Notes: generated from the sequence alone by a model not told the origin. A DNA stretch of 64,000 nucleotides from Microvelia longipes (GCA_018340805.1 JACMZG010001913.1:28070811-28134810), one strand, 5' to 3'. Shown: positions 1-9,909, numbered from the stretch's first letter. Translations and numbers: made by a program.

Positions 1-350
1 TTATATGTATATATATATATATGCAACGGTTGTGGTTGAGGCCTCTTTGAAGTCCAAAAACTTAAAACATATTTAGAAACATATCATAAAAAATATGTTA
101 ACTAATTCTTTTTTATGAATATATTAAACGTTTAATGTGACGCCATTTTAAAACGCCTCGTTAGGTGATCCACAAAATCTTATCAGTTTGTCCTCTCATA
201 GAACTTGATTTTTGTGTCAAGATTCTATTAAATTGGATAGGTCGTCAGATCTGTAACGTGTTGACAAGAAATGTGCTCATCCATACTCAGTAGAACACAA
301 GTATCTGTAGAAATATGGTCATGCACGTAGATATAGTGAGAGAAGTGTAC

Positions 351-536
351 CTATGTTGCAGGCTGCCAGCGTAGCTATGAAGAGGAAGGGAGCCAGCTTG
401 CCCAGGGTAGAGTAAAGCACCCCACCTGTTGGGTACCCTAACAGCACTCCTAGTGCTATGCTGCCAAGCACTATACCCATCACTTTGCTTCGCCTCTCCT
501 CGCTCTCAAAGTCTGAACACGCCACTGCACTCATAC
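351..536 (-). CDS. SLC18-like exon 6 (TM5-TM6)
   Basis: A 186-bp exon from acceptor GGTAG to donor ATAG|GTACAC. It encodes GMSAVACSDFESEERRSKVM, then TM5 (GIVLGSIALGVLLGYPTGG) and the start of TM6 (KLAPFLFIATLAACNI). The D-x-E-x-EERR-K-VMG stretch is the cytoplasmic TM4-5 linker typical of the family. The open frame past 351 is intron read-through. Confidence 0.9.
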
Positions 537-3500
537 CTACCCATATATACATTATTATGTTCTTAGAAACATAAAAGTTTCATTTAGGAACAATTTAGGT
601 GTCTAGCACCGCCTCGAACACCTATACTCGACAGGTCACGTGGGAGGGGTAGGCACGTGGTGCAAGATAAGACCTAGCCTTAAGTAGTGTGAATAACTGT
701 TCCCGGGCTAGGTTCTAAAAGTTGCGGAAGGAGAGGGGGTTTTAGTTGGTATATCACAGAATCTGAGCCAAAAACTGTTGACAGACCCTTTCTTTGTGCA
801 GACATGCATTTCTCTCTCTTTTGTTGTTTAAAATTTCTCATGGTACTAAATTCACCAAAAATATACACCTTTAGATAATTCTACTTCAATCTAGAGCTCA
901 TATTGACATGTTTAGGAGACATGTAAGCGTTTTGAGTATTTGGTACCAAAAGTAACAATCCTACCAAGGTTTTATGATTCATGTAAAGAATAGAACTTTT
1001 TAACGAAAATTTTATAGAGAATCCCTACTTCCAGCTAGAAGTTTGAATACTTCCTACTAGAAGTAGTGTCTAGCTTACTTATCTCGCTATTTTCATTGAA
1101 TTACGTTCCATATATCATTTAATAAGTTCTAAAGAAACTGAGTTTTGAAAGAGTTTTTGTCGTATTGAGATGGTGATGAAAGCATCTAAGATTAGGTCCT
1201 TCACATAGGACATTAAATAAGTTCACTAGTTCCACCCTATTGTCAGAGTTTAAGACAATGGTCATTGAGTTTGACTTTACTGCTTGTTCTCTCTTGCATA
1301 AGCGGTGAATCACAGCTTTGATGCTTGATGCAAGTAATGAACAGAAATCTGATTCTGTTAAATTTTTTAAGCCAGAACTTGCTTCGTGAATGATGTATTT
1401 ATTTAAAAGAGCTGTCGAAGTGATACCTGCCACTCCTATGCAGGACGAGGCGATGCCGTGGAGGCTACGAGCCAGTAGTAGCGGTGAGAATCCTTCTCCC
1501 ACACCGAACACTGAACATAAAATCATTTTATCTGTATTATAAACTATCTCTGCATCTAGGTATAACTATATTTAGATATAGCTTATAGCATTCATTTATA
1601 AAACTTCATCATGATACAGCATATACTCTGAACATGTTGATGCATTTCTCTAGTTGCTAGAACATCCATTGCTAGCTTCTGGTACAACAATTTATAATTA
1701 TACATTTTTTCAAAAATGTTTCGATTCTTTTTAAAATTTAAGATGTCTACCATTTTGCGAATCCATAATGGATTTCGGCTGAAATCTAATTATTTAAGTC
1801 TTGTACCAACTTCCGATAAAATTGGTTTAACTGTTTGACTTGAATCAATTACACAAGGAAAGTGCAAATCATCACCATAGACCAAATTTTCTGTGTGTTG
1901 AAAGGCGAATATTTGATGAAGAAAGACTGTGTCTAATTTTTGTTATCGCCATGCTTCTAGTCACATTATAGGAAGCAAAATCGTGCAAATAAGAGTAAAT
2001 TCCAAATAACGTATATATTTACATATGGATGATGCAAGCAGGCAAACTGATCCAAAGAACAGCGGCAGATTATACCCTGTGAACCTGAAACATACGTAGC
2101 ATGCGGTAAACAAATATTAGGGGTGAATTGTGATAAAAATAGTTCAGTAATTATTATTGACTAACGTGAGAGTGCTGCCTAACACTTAAAATAGTTAATA
2201 ATGATATCAGGGATGGAAAAAGTTTTACAGCTCGAGTTTAAGTTTCTTTCGAAGATAAGGCTAAACAAGAAAACTTTATGAGCTCCCGATGCTGATAGGC
2301 CGAAGGAGATGACCCGAGAGAGATACTCTAAAGTAGATACCCCGAGAGAGATACTCTGAAGGAGATACCCTAAGAGAGATACTCCGAAGGAAATACCCCG
2401 AGAGAGATACTCCCCAGGAAATACCCCGTGGCTTGCCGAGCAAGACAAGAAACTATCTGGCCCACCAGGCCCTACTGATAAAATAATATGAGAGGTCAAA
2501 TCTCCCATACCTGTAGCATATTAAATTTGATCTACGACTAGTCCACTAATAAAAACAGATATTACAACAAATGCTCAATGAAAGCTGTAATTACAAGGAA
2601 ACAAGATTTATAGTAGCTAATAATAATATAGTGAATTTATAATGTAGTTAATACGATATTTAAATATAAAGATAGATGAGTCTATGGAGAACTTTTGATT
2701 TCAGTTAAGTAAGTGTCAGGTGGGTAAATAGTGTTTCAAGCAACATTAATACTAACCTGGCCATGTGTCCGACAATCGGGTTAGCTACGAGCTGGACCAA
2801 AGCTTTTGCTGACAGCAAGGCTCCTATCCTCCCTCCCTCCTCTCCTGCTTCGACTGCAACGCTGTAACAACAGTGCCAAAACACAGCCTCACTTAGGAGC
2901 TCAAGTTATCTATGGTTTCAGGCTCACGATACACAGGAGCTCAGTACCTATACAGACCTCACACAGGAGCTCAAGTATCTATGGTTTCAGGCCTCACTGA
3001 TACACAGGAGCTCAAGTACCTATGGTTTCAGACCTCACTATACAGGTTATGGTTTCAGGCCTCACACACTCAGGAGCTCAAGTACTATGGTTTCAGCAGT
3101 ACACAGGAGTTCAAGTATCTATGTTCAGACCTTCACTGATACACAGGACTAGATCTATGCCTTTAGGACTCCTGAAACCTCAACCCCATAACAGGAGCAT
3201 TCAAGTACCTATGTTTCAGACCTCACTGATACAAAGGAGCTCAAGTACTATGGTTTCACTGATACAGGAGCTCAAGTACTCTATGGTAGGCCTCACTGAT
3301 ACCAGGAACTCAAGTACCTATGGTTTCAGACCTCACTGATACACAGGAGCTCAAGTACCTATGGTTATTCCAGACTCTTAGGAGTTATAAGACCTATGGT
3401 TTCAAGGGCTCACTTGATACACAGTAGCTTCAAGTCACCTATGGTTTTCTAGGCCTCACTAATGCACAGGATCTCAAAGATCTATGTCCATAAAGTAACC

Positions 3501-4619
3501 GTAAATAGAGTCCATTATCATGAAAAGAAGAAGTCCTTTTACAAAACAAAACTTTACTGGTAAAGCGCTTTCAACCTAACTAGAGGCCATCATCAGGTTG
3601 TTTTGCACTAGGGTAATACCAACGAAAATTCGGCCGGCTTGTGGACCCCCATGTTAGTGATGATTATCCATATAATATCATCACATGCCCAGGTCTAGTT
3701 ACCCCGTGAACTCACGGTTGATGTGGATGTTGAATGCGCGTCTTATAATAACACCTTTTAATCCTTATTGTTAAGGAAGGACTACTGTTACCTTTTGTTA
3801 TTGTAAGTTGCGTGCTGAATGAGTTCCAGATTGTCTCTGCTGAACAGATAGTCCGGTATTATGGGAACTGAAACATAATAATGTTATGTTATTCATAATG
3901 TTATGTATTATTCATGTTTATGAATGTTATTCATAAACATTAATCATATTTATGAAAATAAACCTTAACATAAATATTATTAATGTTTTACTTTAGAATA
4001 GTTACGATCATAAAAATAATTATAAATGATATAAGAATTAAGAAGATTATTTTCACCTCTACTATTTGATTCTGTAAGGGCAGATCTGAGATGAATAGTA
4101 AATCGCCGTCGACAAAATCATAACCAATATTTTGGGGCCGATTTACGATGCATCTCGGAGATCCATCCTAGTTGCGGGTTGNNNNNNNNNNGTGAGAATA
4201 AGCGAAGTAAATATGACAAGGAAGGGAAAAATTCCGAGGTACCTCGTCATTTTTTAGGGGAAGGTACCTCCCGATACTTTTTTATTAAATTGGTCTTAAC
4301 ACTGTCGTAATATTTTATTAAATCTTAATGAGTTTTGTTATCGCTGGATTACATGTCTTAGAGGTCCGAATAAATCATTCTCAAATAATTAAAATTCACA
4401 ATTTTTACAACTATTGCTACTGTTTATAAAAATTGTTAATCAATTATGGATCAATATTATTAGTTATATTACAAAACACTGTTTTTAAATTCCTTTTTAC
4501 GCTAGGTTCAGGTTGTGACTACTCGTTGCGTAAGGATTATGTTTACCTACGATGGTGAGTAGGAGGTTGTCCAGCAGCATGGAAGCGTAGACGATGACCA
4601 CTGTGCTGCGCCAACTCAT
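351..4619 (-). CDS. SLC18 vesicular amine transporter-like gene, N-terminal half (six exons, 3' part outside window)
   Basis: Six minus-strand exons join with AG/GT boundaries and matching phases: 4619-4547, 3867-3792, 2861-2757, 2084-2023, 1510-1427 and 536-351. They give about 195 residues ending in phase 1, so the gene continues past position 1. The product reads as TM1 to TM6 of the VMAT/VAChT branch of the major facilitator superfamily, which exchanges vesicular protons for amines. Family hallmarks seen are LLDNLLLTIV and VPIIPDYL (TM1), SAKALVQL (TM2), LLARSLHG with SSCIGVAGMSA (TM4) and VMGIVLGSIALGVLLG (TM5). Asp17, Lys69 and Arg120 of this model align with the TM1 Asp, TM2 Lys and TM4 Arg known to matter in mammalian VMAT2. 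The TM1-TM2 luminal loop is short (about 31 residues, one N-x-S site at Asn48). The first Met could be the true start or lie inside an exon beginning at 4625. It may be a VMAT, VAChT or insect portabella-like paralogue. Confidence 0.88.
1427..1510 (-). CDS. SLC18-like exon 5 (TM4)
   Basis: An 84-bp exon, acceptor TGTTCAG and donor GCAG|GTATCA. It encodes FGVGEGFSPLLLARSLHG and then IASSCIGVA. The Arg in ARSLHG aligns with the TM4 arginine of VMAT2. Confidence 0.88.
2023..2084 (-). CDS. SLC18-like exon 4 (TM3)
   Basis: A 62-bp exon, acceptor TTTCAG and donor T|GTAAAT. It encodes FTGYNLPLFFGSVCLLASSI, matching the RIGYHIPMFAG-type start of TM3 in the family. The split Arg at its start and split Leu at its end close correctly with exons 3 and 5. 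Confidence 0.85.
2301..2428. repeat. 28-bp minisatellite in SLC18-like intron 3
   Basis: About 4.5 imperfect copies of a unit built on AGAGAGATACTCCGAAGG plus AAATACCCCG. Because 28 is not a multiple of three, the open minus frame here is accidental. It lies in the intron between exons 3 and 4. Confidence 0.85.
2757..2861 (-). CDS. SLC18-like exon 3 (TM2)
   Basis: A 105-bp exon after acceptor TTGTTACAG, ending MA-R at donor CCAG|GTTAGT. It encodes an acidic, Gly-rich linker and TM2 (RIGALLSAKALVQLVANP). The Lys in SAKA corresponds to the essential TM2 lysine of VMAT. A second AG at 2855-2854 gives an in-phase alternative only if exon 2 is skipped. Confidence 0.85.
2885..3475. repeat. ~40-bp minisatellite in SLC18-like intron 2
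   Basis: About 14 degenerate units based on ACACAGGAGCTCAAGTACC followed by TATGGTTTCAGACCTCACTG. The array starts 24 bp upstream (in gene sense) of exon 3, so it sits next to the branch-point and acceptor region. Short plus-strand ORFs here are repeat translations. Confidence 0.9.
3485..3600 (-). repeat. Dispersed repeat with CTGATGAT-stem-GAAA head, copy 1
   Basis: Read on the minus strand it starts CTGATGATGGCCTCTAGTT, then AGGTTGAAAGCGC. It runs on through TAAAGTTTTG to a GGACTCTATTTACGG-like end. The same sequence recurs at 45170-45290 and as an inverted pair at 28553-28768. It lies between exons 2 and 3 of the transporter gene. Confidence 0.7.
3792..3867 (-). CDS. SLC18-like exon 2 (VPIIPDYL and luminal loop)
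   Basis: Short 76-bp exon between acceptor GTTTCAG and donor AG|GTAACA. It completes a split Val codon and then encodes PIIPDYLFSRDNLELIQ and onward. The PIIPDYL string is diagnostic for this family. Phase in is 1 and phase out is 2, matching both neighbours. It is too short to be found as an ORF by length. Confidence 0.85.
4182..4191. other. Assembly gap (10 N)
   Basis: A run of ten N in the first intron of the SLC18-like gene. The true size is unknown, so sequence could be missing here. Confidence 0.99.
4192..4290. repeat. Fragment of the GGTACC-ending repeat (family D-like)
   Basis: After the gap, AATAAGCGAAGTAAATATG and AAAAATTCCGAGGTACCTCG match the right end of the family D copies at 13700-13760 and 63540-63590 (GAAGTGATGAAA, then GAGGTACCCC and CCCGAT). 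Confidence 0.5.
4547..4619 (-). CDS. SLC18-like exon 1 (TM1)
   Basis: From ATG at 4619-4617, 24 codons plus one base, ending at donor G|GTAAAC. It carries the TM1 motif LLDNLLLTIV. A CAG acceptor at 4628-4626 would extend the exon six bases upstream, and an in-frame TAG lies about 36 bases upstream of the ATG. A downstream start or a short upstream exon are both possible. Confidence 0.8.
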
Positions 4620-4689
4620 CTTTTGCTGTCCGTAAACCAGTACAACTCGTGACTAGACAAATAACGAACGAATGGACGTCAAACAGTAA

Positions 4690-5580
4690 TGAACAAATTA
4701 TTATGTTGGTGATCAATCAAAACTTTAATAAATAATCTACTTGTCTTTTTTGGCCGATCAAGCTATAGGCCAAAAATACAACAGCGGGAACAACCTCAAA
4801 TCGGTTGTATCTTTTATACTCAAAATCAAAATTGGTAAAATCTTTTTTATAAAAAAATATATTGAACAAAACATAAGAATAAATAAATAAAAAACATGAC
4901 ATAAGAAGGACAAACATGTTTTTGTATGTTACTCTTGATATTCTTATATAAAGACAATGTATGAGAAATAAAATATCTTTAGTACTTAATACAAGATTTT
5001 GTTTCTAGATGTATGGCACACGGTAATTTTCGAACACTTTTTGTGATTTAAATTAAACTTGGTCTAAATATCCTCATTATTAACACCCTGAAGCATATTG
5101 ATGATTTAGGTCTTCCGGTGGTGACCGCGTCAATGTAGATGAAGAATCCGACGTTTCGCTTCCACTGTGCATATTGTTCATAAAATGTATTTGACGCCAT
5201 TAACCCACAATAATGACTCAGTGAAAATTAAAAAAAATCATTAAAAAAGGATCACGCTGAAACTTAGTATAAACATGCTACCATAGAGATATATTACTGG
5301 AGAGGCCCTATAGATTTAATTTTGAAACATTGAAAAAGTAACCTGACCACCTTTGCTTATAAATATAATCAAATAATCAGTATAAAATTACGAAAACTTA
5401 CATAGTAAAACGTTAAAAATACAAATCAAAACACAAACAATGTGCGAGAAACCGAAATCAATTGATTTAATATAACCTTAACTCACTCTTAAAGGAGGTT
5501 TTAATGTGGTTACACAGAGCCCGTGAGAGCCCCAAAAAAAGATGTTTCAGGCCTCTCAATGTATTGAGGTAGGCGATGCC
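4690..5580. other. AT-rich intergenic DNA, nothing recognised
   Basis: No gene, splice pattern or repeat relative was recognised. The open frame at 4717-4917 has low-complexity hydrophobic content and AT-biased codons. Confidence 0.5.
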
Positions 5581-5587
5581 CCCTCTA

Positions 5588-5631
5588 GTATATATACTAC
5601 TATATATACTATATGTATATATAATATATAT

Positions 5632-5699
<68 letters not shown>

Positions 5700-5722
5700 A
5701 TATATATATTATATACATATAC
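5588..5722. repeat. (TA)n microsatellite
   Basis: Long TA dinucleotide run with few interruptions, joined directly to a 48-bp perfect palindrome. Confidence 0.95.
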
Positions 5723-5770
5723 TATATAGTAGCATACATAGAGATATATCTCTATGTATGCTACTATATA
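5723..5770. repeat. 48-bp perfect palindrome
   Basis: Every base from 5723 to 5746 pairs with 5770 down to 5747, with no loop. The core is CATAGAGATATATCTCTATG. It lies at the right end of a (TA)n block. Confidence 0.95.
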
Positions 5771-6049
5771 CAGCAAACAAGAAAATCCAAGTTAAATAAA
5801 TTTACGTTTTCTTTTTTTTATAGTATACAAAAAACATGCAAATTAATATTTTAGTTATTTACAATAATTTCATTATTAGAGCAACTATCTAACTTTTTAT
5901 TGAAGAGAAAAACTTTTTTTTCATGCCGCAAAAGCTTGAGTTTGTGCACGGCTTAAGTCTTAAGTTATTATTTCTTTTTATTTTTGAGGGGAAACGCGAC
6001 GGCCTCTAGGAGAAAGCTTTATCCTTTGGAATCAAAGGAGCTAAATAGT

Positions 6050-6355
6050 CTTCTTTTTTGATGTTTCTATTTCATTTAAATAGTTTTCTTCCTTGATGTT
6101 TCTATTTCATTTAAATAGTTTTCTTTCGATGTTTCTATTTCATTAAATAGTTTTCTTCCTTGATGTTTCTATTTCATTTAAATAGTTTTCTTCCTTGATG
6201 TTTCTATTTCATTTAAATAGTTTCTTCCTTGATGTTTCTATGTTTTTCTTCATTTAAATAGTTTTCTTCCTTGATGTTTCTATTTCATTTAAATAGTTTT
6301 CATCCTATTCTATTTCATTGTTTCTTCCTTGATGTTTCTATTATTTAAATAGTTT
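6050..6355. repeat. ~35-bp minisatellite
   Basis: About nine units built from TTAAATAGTTTTCTTCCTTG and ATGTTTCTATTTCAT, with small deletions in several. No relation to flanking elements was seen. Confidence 0.93.
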
Positions 6356-6585
6356 AGTTTTATTAAATAGTTTATTAAGATTACTTTATTATTATTGTTT
6401 TTTTTATTTCTTTATTCCATTATGGTTTATTAAATTAATTGATAAATTAATATATAATTATTAGAAAATAAAAATAATGTATTTTTATAATAACCTGTAC
6501 ACTACAGGTTATTTATACTTCCCTAATAAAAGGAGATACAATAAATAAGAAATTGAAGAGAAATAGAATAACTAGTAAATAAATA

Positions 6586-7504
6586 GGGTCAATCCATATC
6601 AAGTGTCCCAGACTTGGGTGCTCTAAAAAATAGATTTTGATAATTATTTTGCTATTGATACCCATATCTATGGTGAGTAAAAAATGACCAATATAAATTT
6701 TTTATGGTCACCCGTTCTTTTTTTATGGTCACTTTTATGGTCCTCCGACCCTAAAATTTAGTGATTTTTGACCTTCAGATAAGCAGCCGATACTCGGTTC
6801 TCGCTTGTACTACAGCAAAAATATGAACGGATCTGTTTAAAGCAAGCTTTGAGCTACATTTGGCCCTTTGACACTTTTACTCTATGACCGCTCCTTGGGG
6901 GGACAATAGGGGCTCCAAATTTTAGGGTTTCTTAAAAAATATGAAAATTTTAACATTTTTTTATAATGTGAAGAAATATAAATTAAGTATTCCCAATTTT
7001 TTTTAGGAGTTATTTACTTTAAGACAAGCAATCAACAAAATTTTCAAAGCATTAATATAATTCGTTTATGAGCTATGATTTTTTGAAAATCCAAATGTTT
7101 TAATTTTTGGCCATTTTTGACCTTCAATATCTCCCTTGGACATGTATACTTTTTAAAAAAAATCATATCACAAAGACCACTTACCAGTGTCAACATAAAC
7201 CACCAAAAATATTCTTGTGTATTTGCCCACAAGCAAAGTTTTATAGCTTACACATGTATGTGTGATTTTTCAAATATTATTTTTTTTTTGGATATTTTGA
7301 AAATTACACATACATGATTAAGCTATAACTTTGCTTGTGGGCAAATACACAATAAAAAGAACGGGTGACCGACCATAAAAAAATTATATTGGTCATTTTT
7401 TACTCACCATAGATATGGGTATCAATAGCAAAATAATTATCAAAATCTATTTTTTTAGAGCATCTTTTTTTATTTTTTTTGGGACACTTGATATGGATTG
7501 ACCC
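6586..7504. mobile_element. Fold-back DNA element with long terminal inverted repeats (919 bp)
   Basis: The ends GGGTCAATCCATATCAAGTG and its complement are perfect over about 25 bp. Inverted similarity continues for roughly 130 bp (TTTTGATAATTATTTTGCTA, ATGGTGAGTAAAAAATGACC). A second nested inverted repeat at about 7205-7355 contains TTGTGTATTTGCCCACAAGC and its complement. No transposase is encoded, so it is a non-autonomous element. The superfamily is undetermined. Confidence 0.85.
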
Positions 7505-7562
7505 GTAATAATAAGGAAATATAAATAAATATACTTATTTTAATAAACAAGAGAGGTTAACC

Positions 7563-7656
7563 CTTCATTTTAATGATTTTAAGAAAGAAATTATTGTGTC
7601 GTTAAAACCACTTTAACCACACAATTATTTCTTTTTTAAAAACGTTAAAATGAAGG
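7563..7656. repeat. Inverted repeat overlapping a LINE C-terminus
   Basis: CCTTCATTTTAATGATTTTA at 7563 is matched in reverse complement by the end of the stretch at 7656, with arms of about 43 bp. The right arm encodes the last residues of the LINE remnant on the minus strand, so the left arm looks like a local inverted duplication of that coding end. Confidence 0.7.
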
Positions 7657-7740
7657 TTAGTTTTGATCTCATCTGGTAGCATATTGAATAATATTGGAAC
7701 AGCATGGCGTTGCATTCTCGATGTAGTGTTAACGTGTGTC
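7590..7740 (-). pseudogene. Non-LTR retrotransposon reverse-transcriptase C-terminal remnant
   Basis: The minus frame reads RMQRHAVPILFNMLPDEIK, then TNLHFNVFKKEIIVWLKWF and a stop. This is the PxLxNxLPDxIK ... FKxEI..WL signature that ends many CR1/jockey-like polymerases (compare KLYNQLPDSIK at 17143-17922). Only about 45 residues remain. Confidence 0.6.
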
Positions 7741-7819
7741 TAGTAGTGTTCTAGTGTAGTATTTGAGTTTATTGTTTGATGTGCAACTTTTTGAAACTAC
7801 CTAATCACGGGTTTTGACT

Positions 7820-8000
7820 AATAAATTTGGAAATTCGTAAATTTTGTGGCAGTATGCCACTTACAACTGATGTAGACGAATACGGGACAACAATAAAGTG
7901 GTCGCAAAGCAGCTACAGGAATTTGAGGGGACCGCGAAGCAGCTACAGGAATTTGTGGGTGCCGCAGAGCAGCCAAAATGCAGGTGGTCTTTTGTTTTAC
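7820..8000 (+). repeat. Dispersed repeat family B, copy 1 (with a 30-bp tandem)
   Basis: Begins GGAAATTCGTAAATTTTG and GGCAGTATGCCACTTACA, then 2.4 units of a 30-bp tandem (GCGAAGCAGCTACAGGAATT). It ends near GTGGTCTTTTGTTTT. The order matches copies at 12930-13115 and 37230-37420. Confidence 0.6.
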
Positions 8001-8675
8001 TTAAGCCTTACAAGATACTTAACAAGTGACGAATTTCTTGACATGACTGACTTGACACAAACTTCTTTACTTCGCGTACGTAGTTACTGAGCATGCCAAA
8101 AATATTGAGATCAACTCGTTATTTTTCTTGAAAATATTCAATTACATTTAAACAACCAAGTCCGAAAAAATTATTTCACCTGTAATGTATGTCTTAGGTA
8201 AGTGTTGAACGTCCGGACACGAGTTTTGTACTAAAAGTTATTTTCCGGTCTGTCTTACCTGGGGGCAGAGCTTATCCCTGCCTCGATACGGGGGGCAGCC
8301 ATGCCTTGCCTCCGAGTGAGGGGCAGGAGACAGTCTGCTACCTTCCTTAACGCCTACTATAAAGTAAATTTTATTTTTGATTTTTCCCTTCATACAAATT
8401 GAATATTCGAGGACTGTAAAACGATCTTATCTCATCAAATATATCTTTCAATAAAGAAGAAGGGGTAAGAGAGAAAGACGGTGAAGCAGGAAGAGAATGG
8501 TTCCAAATTTAGAACTTTAATTTAATAAAGGTGTATTAGGGCATTTGAACGCTTCGATTCACTCCACGCCTTTATTACGTCTATATTATTTGTATAAACG
8601 TGGCACAATGAGATGACGTAATTACGGAAGATTATTATAAAAGAACCTCCTTCTATGACAGACCGCCTTCCTCTT

Positions 8676-8925
8676 TTTGGCCGTTTGGTGGTCTAGGTCG
8701 TTAGAGCGTTAGTCTTTACACTGCCATTGACAACACGGAGGTCTGGGGTTCGAATCCATGGTTACGCTCTCAGTTAATATAAGATTCTTGTTTAAATAAA
8801 TCATCGCTAACTTTAAAATTCACTTTGATTGCAACGGTTGCCTCTACCACACACATAAGGTGGTTCCCGCAGGGTTTATCTATGATGGATCGCAATCCTC
8901 TTAACGGACATTATTATTATTATTA
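8676..8925 (+). mobile_element. tRNA-derived SINE, copy 1
   Basis: Pol III promoter boxes are visible: A box TGGTCTAGGTCG (8689-8700) and B box GGTTCGAATCC (8747-8757). A body follows that is shared with 23478-23700 (TACGCTCTCAGTT, AAATAAATCATCG, GGTTCCCGCAGG). It ends in an ATT trinucleotide tail at 8910-8925, and family C element 1 starts at the tail. Confidence 0.85.
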
Positions 8926-9905
8926 GGGTTTTGAAGATAATCTTCGAAACCCTTATACTTTTTCTCGAGCGTCTGTCTGTCCTATTAAACCTCTCCAGAA
9001 CTACGATAGCTAAAAAGTTGAAATTTGATGCACATTTGTAAATATTTTATCCAACAACAGGAAAAATATAGCCAACTATCTGGCATGCGCATTTGTCAAT
9101 TTTTATGAGCGACAAAAATATTTTTGAAAAAATCATGTAGGGTATCAAATTGTAGGTATTGATGGGTAGAACACAAATATGCATCGCTTTTTCAAAATGG
9201 CGACTATTAAACCCGCCAAAAAAATTGTTTCCACCCCTTCCCCCATCTAACTAATTAGGTATCGACAACCAAAGACGTATTGGCGACCAAGGGGTAGCTA
9301 GAATATTAGGTAAAATTTTGATTCTACAGTTTAAAATTGTAGAGCAAGCGAAGCGAGTCCTTTTTTAATATAAGCTTTAAATAAGGTAATGATAAGCAAA
9401 CACGTAAAAGCGAGTGAAGCGACCCCAAGAATATTATGTTATATTATGTTTACTCTTTACTATAAAATTAAGACTAATAAACAGACTCATAAAGGCGAGC
9501 GAAGCGAGCCATAGAATGTTATGTTATGTTTTAAATTTTTCTCTTAAAGTAGGTATCGACAAACAAACCAGTATAGGCTAGCGAAGCGAGCCCTAGAATA
9601 TTAAGCAAAAGTTTGAGTTTATAGTTTTAAATTGGCTAGTAACAAGCGATTGCATAAAACGCGAGCCTCAAAGTTTTATGTTTTTTTAAATTATATACTC
9701 ATAAGAAGGCACTGATAAGCTAACACATAAAGACGAGCGAAGCGAGCCCTAGAATGTTATGTAATGTTTTACTCTTTGTTTTAAAATTAGTTAATATTAA
9801 ACACATACAGAATGGCGAGCGAAGCGAGACCTAGAATATTATGTTATGTTTTAAATTTGTCTCTAAAATTAGGTATCGACAAACAAAAACGATATTCTAC
9901 TCTAA
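8925..9905 (+). mobile_element. Family C element, copy 1 (short form)
   Basis: Starts with a near-palindromic hairpin (arms AGGGTTTTGAAGA and TCTTCGAAACCCT). Then come GTCTGTCTGTCC, AACAACAGGAAAAATATAGC, one degenerate ~288-bp unit, and an array of degenerate 75-110-bp units each holding a form of GGCGAGCGAAGCGAGCC. The same order occurs at 41581-44600. No ORF is present. Confidence 0.8.
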
Positions 9906-9909
9906 ATTA

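Noticed and set aside
2806..3339. Plus-strand frames with repeated GAQV and MVSG words
   Set aside because: Read-through of the intronic 40-bp minisatellite. The left one overlaps transporter exon 3 on the other strand.
6050..6355. CRISPR-like array
   Set aside because: Regular ~35-bp units without unique spacers, in a eukaryotic genome. It is a minisatellite; the same holds for the arrays at 2885, 51010 and 63170.
8676..8760. A functional tRNA gene
   Set aside because: A and B boxes are present, but the stems do not form a cloverleaf and the body continues into a SINE shared with 23478-23700.
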